A stretch of 40,740 nucleotides of DNA from a bacterium (GTDB lineage Bacteria; Electryoneota; Electryoneia; Electryoneales; Electryoneaceae), in the NCBI GenBank assembly GCA_019912845.1, contig JAIOHU010000004.1, positions 1-40,740 on the forward strand, in the 5' to 3' direction. Made by a program: the position numbers and the translations under genes. The notes under the pieces were generated by a model that had not been told where the DNA came from, ran no database searches, and saw only the letters and a program-made list of their open reading frames with translations. Numbering within the stretch: the first letter of the stretch is position 1; every line of letters begins with the position of its first letter. Shown one piece after another: positions 18,055 to 24,993 of this stretch.

Positions 18055-18089
18055 CTATTGTGAATGAAATCGCAAATAGGTGGAGTATC

Positions 18090-18308
18090 ATGGCAGCTAA
18101 CATCTCAAATAAGAATCTGACTAAAGTACTGGAACTAACTCGGGAGATGCTTGATCTGGCTGAAGACGGCGACCGAAATAGAACAGACAGTACTTGTGGA
18201 ATTCTTTTTGGATTCCTGCGCGACAGCGCTTACAAGCTGAGGAGGATGACTGATCACGAGATCGAACTCCATCGTAAGCGTGGCGAATGGGAAGATGAGT
18301 CGGAATAA
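18090..18308 (+). CDS. 72-aa conserved-looking protein, first in cluster
   Basis: The product is a small, soluble, charged protein with no signal peptide and no recognised domain. It appears helical: LTKVLELTREMLDLAEDGD, then RTDSTCGILFGFLRDSAYKL, then a charged tail with HRKRGEWEDESE. There is a single Cys in the DSTCG segment. The ATG is preceded by AGGTGGAG and lies about 25 bases after the predicted sigma-54 transcription start; the longer frame from 18015 would begin before the promoter. The position at the head of an electron-transfer operon suggests an accessory or regulatory role, but the function is unknown. Confidence 0.7.
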   Translation: MAANISNKNLTKVLELTREMLDLAEDGDRNRTDSTCGILFGFLRDSAYKLRRMTDHEIELHRKRGEWEDESE

Positions 18309-18385
18309 CAATTTGCGATGAACTGATGTAATTGAATTTGTTTAGAGTGTAACGAAATTAATCTGGCAGCTGTAAAGGAGGTTCG

Positions 18386-19648
18386 ATGAACATAGCGAAA
18401 ACAAAAGGCATGGTTCTGATGCTGGCGATTCTGATTCTCTGCATCCTCGTACCAACCACAACCTCCCATGCTGTGCGCATTAGGGGTAGTGTAGGCGCGG
18501 ATGCTTATGGTTATCAGGATCAGCAGGGTGAAGATCACCTCTGGCTGATGCAGAAGACACGTTTTTCGTTATACCATGCGAACAATCCTCTCTCGCTGCA
18601 TTTTTCAGGTGGTTATTTAGGTGACAACCATGATGAGTTCAGCAATTCAGGACGTGGACGTTTCCTCAAGGGATACATTCAGTATGGTGGTCTCGGCAGG
18701 AATACGGATATTCGAGCGGGTCGATTCTTCCTCTATCGTGGTGTAGCATTGGGAGTTATGGACGGTATTGATATCTCCCATAACATCCTGCCTAACCTGA
18801 AGATGAGTGTGTTCGGCGGTATGATGGGTGATTATTCCAGAGATTTTGAATTTGAGGATCCAAGCGAATCGATGAGCTACGGTGCTGAAGTCAAATTCAG
18901 CTCGAAGAATTGCCCAATGCCTTATGCGACAAAAGGTACTGTAGCACTCTCTTATACTCAGCAGAATCGTGCCGATCAAACGCTGAGACATCGCTACGGC
19001 TTAAATACCAATCACAGATTCGGCAGCAATTTGAGTTGGTTCAATACTGTTCACATGCGAGCCACTGAGGCACCGCTGAGAAAATGGATCAGCAGGTTAC
19101 GTTACAACTGCACCAAATGGTCAGCAATGTTTGAGTATGGCTTAGCGTCTCCAGATGTTGCAGAATATTCCTGGTTCAGTGGATTTGCCGAAGCGAAATA
19201 CATGAGAATACGTGGAGCAGTTGATTACTGGGTAACTCCACAAAAATATGCTGTCGGATTTGAACTTCAAGAGTTGATTGCTGAGAACGGCAACGGCTTC
19301 AGAGGTGGTCCGGTGGTACATACCCCTTGGGGTCAAGCTGGATACCGTCTTGCGGGTGGAGATCAATCCAACACAACGGGTCCCTGGGTCAATGCACACT
19401 TCAAACCTGTTGATCCACTCGAACTATATGCATTTGGAGCAATGGTAAGTTACGAATGGGATGCGATGGACATTGAAACAGACGATCTCACCATGATGTT
19501 TGCGGGTGCGAGATTTAATCCCTGTCGTATGCCATCCTTGCAGTTATTTGCTGAATACCAGGTTTACCAGAACCGTGAATTTTCGGATGACAAAAGGGCT
19601 CGCGGGGGAATTACCTGGAACTTTGACCTGAAAGGAGGCGGACGATGA
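18386..19648 (+). CDS. Outer-membrane beta-barrel of porin-cytochrome conduit
   Basis: A 420-aa protein with a long signal peptide (cleavage near SHA-VR, residue 28) and alternating hydrophobic/polar strands with aromatic girdle residues, for example LSLHFSGGYLGD, TDIRAGRFFLYRGVALG and LQLFAEYQVY. It ends in ITWNFDLKGGGR, typical of an outer membrane barrel. It has no heme motif. In porin-cytochrome complexes a barrel of this kind encloses a multiheme cytochrome that carries electrons across the outer membrane; the gene overlaps the next, 12-heme gene by ATGA, which supports that role. The start has a strong AAAGGAGG site. The exact barrel family is not recognised. Confidence 0.78.
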   Translation: MNIAKTKGMVLMLAILILCILVPTTTSHAVRIRGSVGADAYGYQDQQGEDHLWLMQKTRFSLYHANNPLSLHFSGGYLGDNHDEFSNSGRGRFLKGYIQYGGLGRNTDIRAGRFFLYRGVALGVMDGIDISHNILPNLKMSVFGGMMGDYSRDFEFEDPSESMSYGAEVKFSSKNCPMPYATKGTVALSYTQQNRADQTLRHRYGLNTNHRFGSNLSWFNTVHMRATEAPLRKWISRLRYNCTKWSAMFEYGLASPDVAEYSWFSGFAEAKYMRIRGAVDYWVTPQKYAVGFELQELIAENGNGFRGGPVVHTPWGQAGYRLAGGDQSNTTGPWVNAHFKPVDPLELYAFGAMVSYEWDAMDIETDDLTMMFAGARFNPCRMPSLQLFAEYQVYQNREFSDDKRARGGITWNFDLKGGGR

Positions 19649-20541
19649 ATCGTGTATTCAATGCTAAAAGTCTGGCTCTGGTCGTAATAATGATATTGGT
19701 CGCTGTAGCGATGGTTTACAGCAAGAAGACAGAGAGCAGAGACGTACTGAACTTCGATCACCCACTTCATCTTGAAGATGCTGGTCTTGAGTGCAGTGAC
19801 TGCCATGAAGGAATAGATGGTCTTGCCGCAGGTGAACGTGCGATGCCAACACACGATACTTGTGAAGCCTGTCATGTTGTTGATGATATTGATGAATGCG
19901 GTATGTGTCATGTAAACCCTGATGATCCAGTAGCACTACCGCCAGTTAAGGGGATGTACGAAGGTTTCGCACACAATGTTCATGCGAAAGCTGAGCTTAA
20001 CTGTGATCAGTGCCACGGTGGTGCGGAGATGATAGACAGTGGCAATGCTTTCCCGACAATGAATGATTGCCAGAATTGCCATACCCTTGAATTGGCTGAC
20101 CTCGATTGTGGGATTTGCCATTTGGGTAAAGACCCTGTTCCCGCTGATCATGAAATGGTTACCTGGCACATGGATCATGGTTTGGAAGCCTCCGCCGGCA
20201 CATCCGATTGCGCATCCTGCCACACTCAACAGAGTTGTGATGAGTGCCACCAGGGAGAATTTCTGGATGGTTCGCCTCACCCAGGCGGCTGGAAATTCCA
20301 GCATTCGAGTGAAGTTTCCTTTGGCGGTGAATGCATGACCTGTCACGAAAGCAGAGATGAGTGTACAAGCTGCCATCGTGCCATGGTTCCCATCCCGCAC
20401 ACATTTGGAGTTGAATTCGCGAATCCAGTAGATGGTGGAAGCCATAAGGATGATGCGGAAGCATTTATTGAGAGCTGCATTTCATGCCACGATGTGGGAG
20501 AAGACGACCCCACATGTGCACGTTGCCATGATTACAAGTGA
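19645..20541 (+). CDS. 12-heme periplasmic c-type cytochrome
   Basis: This 298-aa protein has an N-terminal signal/anchor (about 1-25) and 12 CXXCH heme c sites (CSDCH, CEACH, CGMCH, CDQCH, CQNCH, CGICH, CASCH, CDECH, CMTCH, CTSCH, CISCH, CARCH), about one per 24 residues. Many free His residues (for example FDHPLH, FAHNVHA, WHMDHG, FQHSSE) can serve as distal ligands. The pattern resembles the cytochrome c7/c3-like or DmsE/MtrA-type periplasmic partner of an outer membrane porin. Its ATG overlaps the stop codon of the beta-barrel gene, so the two are translationally coupled and probably form one complex. Confidence 0.88.
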   Translation: MNRVFNAKSLALVVIMILVAVAMVYSKKTESRDVLNFDHPLHLEDAGLECSDCHEGIDGLAAGERAMPTHDTCEACHVVDDIDECGMCHVNPDDPVALPPVKGMYEGFAHNVHAKAELNCDQCHGGAEMIDSGNAFPTMNDCQNCHTLELADLDCGICHLGKDPVPADHEMVTWHMDHGLEASAGTSDCASCHTQQSCDECHQGEFLDGSPHPGGWKFQHSSEVSFGGECMTCHESRDECTSCHRAMVPIPHTFGVEFANPVDGGSHKDDAEAFIESCISCHDVGEDDPTCARCHDYK

Positions 20542-20551
20542 GGGGATTACG

Positions 20552-21568
20552 ATGACCAACATGACTAAAAAGCAAATTGTGCTTATCATCGCCCTGTTCG
20601 CAGCCTTGTTAATCGCAGGTGCAGGGTGTGAGAGCGAAGTAGATCCGGAATACAACGAGTTTACATCAGTGGAAAGTTATCACAATTTTGATGGTACACG
20701 TGAGCATGATGACTATCTGCTATCCCTGCCTCTGGTAAATGGAATGTATGACGTGTCCGAATGCCAGGAGTGCCATGGAGCAGATTTACGCGGTGTACCA
20801 GAAGGACCCGATGGTGGAACGCTACGCTCCTGCTATCGTTGCCATAATGAAAATCGTCACAGAATCGGTTTCGATGATGTCGATGAGCATTCAGATTATA
20901 TGGTAATGCACGAGTGGGAGATGGATGACTGCTTCCTCTGCCATACTGCAACAACCCAGGGCGGAGCATACTCCTTCGGTGGATCATGCTCAAGCACAAA
21001 TTGTCATTCGGATGGACACGGCGGACCGAACGCCTGTAATACCTGTCACGGCGATTTTTCAAAAGATCCTGGTAATCTTGACAATGCTGCACCACCACGG
21101 GATGTGAACAAAAATGTATCGACCGATTCGGTTGGAGTTGGTGCACACCAGACACATCTGAACCCGAATTCAGCTTTGTTTGCGGAAATAGAATGTTCAG
21201 CGTGCCATGTAGTACCTGATGAAGTGAATTCAGATCGTCATATTCAAGACAATATACCGCATCGCTCTGAAGTGATATTCAGCGGTGTAGCAAGCGCAGA
21301 TAACGCTAGTCCGAGATGGAACCATGATGAGGCAACCTGCTCTTCAACTCACTGCCACGGAGATGGTGCAACACCTGTCTGGACTGAAGTGGGTGAAGGA
21401 TGGGGTGACTGTGGAAGTTGCCACACCATGCCACCGAGTATACCACGTCATGATGAATATGCGATGACAGATTGTGTTGAATGCCATAGTCCAACAGTAG
21501 ATGCGAATGGCAATATTATTCATCCAGAAAAGCATGTAAATGGTGTGGTAGATTTACTGTTCCCATAA
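20552..21568 (+). CDS. 9-heme lipoprotein, CxxxxCH/CxxCH (GSu) family
   Basis: A 338-aa protein with a lipoprotein-like signal (LLIAGAGC, Cys26) and nine heme sites: seven CXXCH and two CX4CH (CSSTNCH, CSSTHCH). The C-terminal block, CSSTHCHGDGATPVW ... CGSCHTMPP ... CVECHSP ... HVNGVVDL, is characteristic of the Geobacter-type C4xC/C2xCH cytochrome domain found in OmcB/OmcX-like outer surface lipoproteins. It is therefore the likely external partner of the porin-cytochrome conduit. The frame extends 40 codons upstream into the preceding gene, but the ATG at 20552, ten bases past that gene's stop and after GAGGGG, is the start. Confidence 0.85.
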   Translation: MTNMTKKQIVLIIALFAALLIAGAGCESEVDPEYNEFTSVESYHNFDGTREHDDYLLSLPLVNGMYDVSECQECHGADLRGVPEGPDGGTLRSCYRCHNENRHRIGFDDVDEHSDYMVMHEWEMDDCFLCHTATTQGGAYSFGGSCSSTNCHSDGHGGPNACNTCHGDFSKDPGNLDNAAPPRDVNKNVSTDSVGVGAHQTHLNPNSALFAEIECSACHVVPDEVNSDRHIQDNIPHRSEVIFSGVASADNASPRWNHDEATCSSTHCHGDGATPVWTEVGEGWGDCGSCHTMPPSIPRHDEYAMTDCVECHSPTVDANGNIIHPEKHVNGVVDLLFP

Positions 21569-21621
21569 AGAACATAAAAGAAACAAAAACATAAAATCGA
21601 TTAAAGTGAAAGGGTAGAACA

Positions 21622-22179
21622 ATGCGGAAACTCATTTTGATAGCCTTGGCGCTTGGAATGATTGGGATGGTGTTGATTCCTGTTCTTGCCGAAGCGGAAG
21701 AGGGTGAAGCTGCTGGCCATGCCTATATCGGCGTGAAACGATGTGGAATGTGCCATAAGGGTGACAAGAATGGCAACATACTTGAAACCTGGGAAGCGGG
21801 TCCCCATGCAAAAGCATATGCAACTCTCGCATCTGAAGAGGCAAAAGCCGCCTATACTGAAATGGGTAAAGAAGGCAATCCACAGGAAGATCCAGCTTGT
21901 TTGAAGTGCCATGTGACCGGTCACGGTGCAGATGCAGCGTTAACTGGAAAACTCGATATGGCGAATGGCATTTCATGTGAAGCCTGTCACGGTGCTGGTG
22001 GTGACTATTGGAAGAAAAATATCATGGAAGATCGGGAACAGTCGATTGCCAATGGTATGGTTGCAGCTCCAAAAGAGCATTGTGTAAGTTGCCATAACGA
22101 AGAAAGTCCAACATTCAAAGGTTTTGAGGTAGAGGAATACTACTCAAAGATTATTCATTCGCTCCCTGAAGGCGAATAA
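21622..22179 (+). CDS. Tetraheme cytochrome, c554-like
   Basis: A 185-aa exported protein with a signal peptide (cleavage near LAEAEE) and four CXXCH sites: CGMCH, CLKCH, CEACH and CVSCH. The arrangement YIGVKRCGMCHKG, WEAGPHAKAY, PACLKCHVTGHG, GISCEACHGAGG and HCVSCHNEESPTFKGF is that of the cytochrome c554/c-prime-like family common in metal-reducing bacteria. It probably shuttles electrons in the periplasm. AGGG lies upstream of the ATG. It is the fourth cytochrome-related gene of the operon; a strong hairpin follows it. Confidence 0.87.
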   Translation: MRKLILIALALGMIGMVLIPVLAEAEEGEAAGHAYIGVKRCGMCHKGDKNGNILETWEAGPHAKAYATLASEEAKAAYTEMGKEGNPQEDPACLKCHVTGHGADAALTGKLDMANGISCEACHGAGGDYWKKNIMEDREQSIANGMVAAPKEHCVSCHNEESPTFKGFEVEEYYSKIIHSLPEGE

Positions 22180-22185
22180 TCAACT

Positions 22186-22270
22186 GGGTGGACGGCAATT
22201 CAACGAAATCAACAATAACAGTTATCCCCAATAACTGAGTAGTTAGAATTGCCGTCCTACCCTTTATTTT
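22186..22270 (+). terminator. Nested hairpin, terminator or attenuator
   Basis: Outer arms GGGTGGACGGCAATTC (22186-22201) and its complement (22246-22262) pair over 16 bp with one bulged A. Inside is a second hairpin, CAGTTAT/ATAACTG (22219-22237). The stem is followed by TTTATTTT, so it could terminate or attenuate transcription between the tetraheme gene and the selenocysteine-candidate cytochrome gene. Confidence 0.5.
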
Positions 22271-22330
22271 GCGGGGGCTTTTTCTGAAACGTTTATGTGA
22301 AATATTTACCATAACCCAATTGGGGGATAC

Positions 22331-23695
22331 ATGAGACAACTTTCAATAGCTTTTCTACTCTTTTGTCTGATAATCACTTTTGGCATGCTGATGGGATGTG
22401 CAGAAGATGACGAAGGAAATCCAGCAGATCCAATCGTACAGTCTAGCACGGAATCAGACTGTCAGGGCTGCCATACAGATCGTGTTATGTTGATGGCAAC
22501 CGCTGATCCGATTGAAGAGGTTCCACCACCAGAAGGTGGAGGTGAAGGTTGAGGCGGCTCAGTACCTGAGCTGGAAGCTTGGGAAAAAGTATTTATCGAT
22601 GTGAGTGACCCGGATCGCAGAGGCGGTCTATTTATAAATGATATTCATGGTTCTATCGGTTGCGATAATTGCCATGGTGGTATAAACGAGGTTCTTTCAA
22701 AAGCGGATGCACATGCGGGTCTGGTAAGAGACCCATCTATAATGGCAGAGGAGACTTGTGGACGTTGCCATGCGGGTATTGCAAGCACTTTCGAAAGCAG
22801 CCTTCACCGGAATTTCACCGGCTACGAGACGCTTTTTGAAGCACGTGCGGGTATTCAATTTGAAGACCATCCTGAAATTCAAGAGGAATTTGAAGCTGAA
22901 TGCGGAACGTGTCATACCACCTGCGGGCAGTGCCATGTAAGTCGTCCAAACAGTGTAAAGGGTGGTTTGGTGCAGGGGCATCGATTCATGCCAACACCAA
23001 ATCAATCGGAGCAGTGTACAGCGTGCCATGGATCACGAGTTGGCGAAGAATACACTGGTTCACGTGATGGCTATAACGCTGATGTCCATTATATCCAGGC
23101 GATTATGAACTGCATGGATTGCCATACTGGACAGGAGATGCACGGCAACGGTACCGAATATGAAACCAGGTACCACAGTGATGATATGCCTCGTTGTGAG
23201 GATTGTCATGCAGGGCAGGGTACATCGAATAATTATCACTCTCAGCATTGGGGTGAATTATCCTGCCAGGTTTGTCACAGCCAGGATTACAAATCGTGCA
23301 ATAAATGTCATGTGGGCGGCACTGGAATCAGAGAACCATCCTACATCAGTTTCAAAATTGGAAAAAATCCGATTCCAGAGCAACGTGACTACGAGTATGT
23401 CGCCCTGCGGCATATCCCCATCGCAACAGATACATACGCGCCCTGGGGAATTGAAAACCTTGAAAATTACGAGGCACTGCCGAGTTGGAAATATGCAAGT
23501 CCGCATAATATACAAAGATGGACTGCACGTACAGATACAACTGGTGGTCAAGGGTGTGCAACAGCATGCCATACAACACCAAATACTGTTGATGGATTTT
23601 TCCTCCGTGAAGTGGATATGAATGAGTTTGATACTTTGGAGGAGAAAGAAGCAAATCGTCCTTACATCGTACCGGACGGTCCACCACCCTGGTAA
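22331..23695 (+). CDS. 11-heme lipoprotein, candidate selenoprotein
   Basis: The frame 22331-23695 (454 residues) is interrupted only by a TGA at codon 74 (22550-22552). Before it come a lipobox (Cys23, MLMGC), heme site CQGCH and GGGEG; after it, GGSVPELEAW and ten more heme sites: nine CXXCH and one CX3CH (CATACH). The downstream part alone would lack a signal peptide and a ribosome site (only a GTG at 22601). Just past the TGA, CCTGAGC (22565-22571) / GCTTGGG (22577-22583) form a hairpin with loop TGGAA, 19 nt from the codon, which fits bacterial SECIS rules. TGA is a normal stop in neighbouring genes. Selenocysteine is therefore the best reading; a nonsense mutation or sequence error is the alternative. 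Start: GGGGGA before ATG. Confidence 0.78.
22565..22583 (+). promoter_or_regulatory. Candidate bacterial SECIS hairpin
   Basis: A 7-bp stem (CCTGAGC with GCTTGGG, including two G-U pairs) closes a five-base loop TGGAA, with G in the second loop position. The loop begins 20 nt after the TGA at 22550-22552. SelB-binding elements normally have the loop 16-37 nt downstream with a G in its first two positions. A competing GCTCAG/CTGAGC stem is also possible. Confidence 0.6.
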
Positions 23696-23777
23696 TGGTC
23701 TGGGGGAGTACAATACAGCAATTGATTCGTGCAATAAGCACATTTAACAAATGATTCAAACAGAAGGATGTAGAACC

Positions 23778-24785
23778 ATGAAATTTACAAAGTCTTTAAC
23801 CTGGCTGGTGATTTTAGTCGTCGCAATAGGGTTTATTGGATGTTCCGATGATGACGATGACAACCCGGCAGACAACAACTCGATGCAGAACTACTTCGAT
23901 GAGATTACAGAAATCGGAGATGCATACTACACTGGCGGAACAAAAAATGTCAGCTCTGCTGCACTTCATGAAGCACTCGGTAACGGTGAAGAATATTTCA
24001 TTATCGACTATCGTTCCGCAGAGCACTTTACTGGCGTTGGTCATATTGATGCGGATGCATATCAGAATGCCACCATCGTAAACTGGGCAGCAGGTGACCT
24101 GATGGATAACCTGGATCAGATTCCTGATGGTGTAAAAGTTGCAAACGTCTGTTACTCTGGTCAGACAGCTTCTCAAGCAACTTCAATTCTCCGGTTGTTG
24201 GGATATGATGCTTACAACGTACTATTTGGAATGTGTGGCTGGACAGCAGATACAGCAGTAAATCTTAGCAAATGGGCAAACATTGAACCGGGTGGACAAC
24301 CTTTGGAAACTGATGCAAATGAGCTTGCAACAGAAATTGCTTACCCTCAAGCCAGATCAGATGCAGGTGATGTTGACGGCGCAATCATGGAATTGGCAGA
24401 TGCATATTTTGAGGGTGGAACCCACAATGTAAGTGCAGCTGCAGTTTACGAAGCAAACTCTGATAACGATGATACAAATGACTATTTCGTAGTCAACTAT
24501 TTCCCGGAATCAAATTATCTGGCTGGTCATATTCCTGGCGCATACCGTATTCCAAGTAATGAACTTACGAAGGAATGGCTCAAGTATCTGCCGACAGATC
24601 AACCAGTCGTGATTTATTGCTGGACAGGTCAAACCTCAAGCCAGGTAACTTCATATCTGAATGTTCTTGGTTATGATGCATACAGCATGCTGTATGGTGT
24701 AAACACAATTACTGATGACCCGAATGTTAATGGTCATGAATACTCTGCCCCGGGTCAGAATTACCCGGTTACCGACCCTCAATAA
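23778..24785 (+). CDS. Tandem rhodanese lipoprotein
   Basis: A 335-aa protein with a lipobox (IGFIGC, Cys22) and an acidic linker (SDDDDDNPAD), then two rhodanese domains. Both retain the active-site cysteine loop: CYSGQTAS followed by SILRLLGYDAYNVLFG, and CWTGQTSS followed by SYLNVLGYDAYSMLYG. Rhodaneses form persulfide (or selenenyl-sulfide) on this Cys and transfer it to thiols or cyanide. Its export and location in a cytochrome operon parallel ExtH, the rhodanese lipoprotein of the Geobacter ext cluster, whose role is also unresolved. The ATG at 23778 after AAGGATG is preferred over the upstream start at 23751. The two domains look like an internal duplication. Confidence 0.85.
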   Translation: MKFTKSLTWLVILVVAIGFIGCSDDDDDNPADNNSMQNYFDEITEIGDAYYTGGTKNVSSAALHEALGNGEEYFIIDYRSAEHFTGVGHIDADAYQNATIVNWAAGDLMDNLDQIPDGVKVANVCYSGQTASQATSILRLLGYDAYNVLFGMCGWTADTAVNLSKWANIEPGGQPLETDANELATEIAYPQARSDAGDVDGAIMELADAYFEGGTHNVSAAAVYEANSDNDDTNDYFVVNYFPESNYLAGHIPGAYRIPSNELTKEWLKYLPTDQPVVIYCWTGQTSSQVTSYLNVLGYDAYSMLYGVNTITDDPNVNGHEYSAPGQNYPVTDPQ

Positions 24786-24829
24786 GGGTTTGTAAGATTC
24801 TCCCTCGTAGTTCTCTTGATGATGGTTCC

Positions 24830-24878
24830 ACACCACTTGAAGTGGGTACAGTTTTCACTGTACCCACTGAAATGGTGT
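24830..24878 (+). terminator. Large perfect hairpin after the rhodanese gene
   Basis: AGTGGGTACAGT (24841-24852) pairs perfectly with ACTGTACCCACT (24857-24868) around a TTTC loop, with outer arms ACACCA (24830-24835) and TGGTGT (24873-24878). No T-tract follows, so it may be a processing or stability element, or a factor-dependent terminator, separating the conduit genes from the membrane cytochromes. Confidence 0.5.
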
Positions 24879-24913
24879 AGACGAGAAAAGGTAGTTTGAT
24901 AGAGATATTTAGT

Positions 24914-24934
24914 GATCAGGAATTGAATCTGATC
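24914..24934. promoter_or_regulatory. Dyad GATCAG-N9-CTGATC, possible operator
   Basis: A perfect 6-bp inverted repeat 60 bp upstream of the 19-heme cytochrome b gene. A second palindrome, AACCCA/TGGGTT, sits just before that gene's start and might mask its weak ribosome site. No regulator is known for either. Confidence 0.3.
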
Positions 24935-24993
24935 GAAGTTTATGAATTTTTATTGTAGTTCAAACCCATGTTGTATTGGGTTAAGAAACAATA

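Noticed and set aside
18015-18089. N-terminal extension of the small first gene of the cluster
   Set aside because: It contains the sigma-54 promoter and would begin upstream of the transcription start; the ATG at 18090 has the ribosome site.
22550-22552. TGA read as Trp or Gly through an altered genetic code
   Set aside because: TGA ends several nearby genes correctly (for example at 19646-19648, 20539-20541 and 27580-27582), including one with an overlapping ATGA, so only a local recoding is plausible.
22601-23695. A separate cytochrome gene starting at GTG 22601
   Set aside because: There is no ribosome site and no signal peptide, although the product must be exported for heme attachment; the frame is continuous with the upstream lipoprotein.
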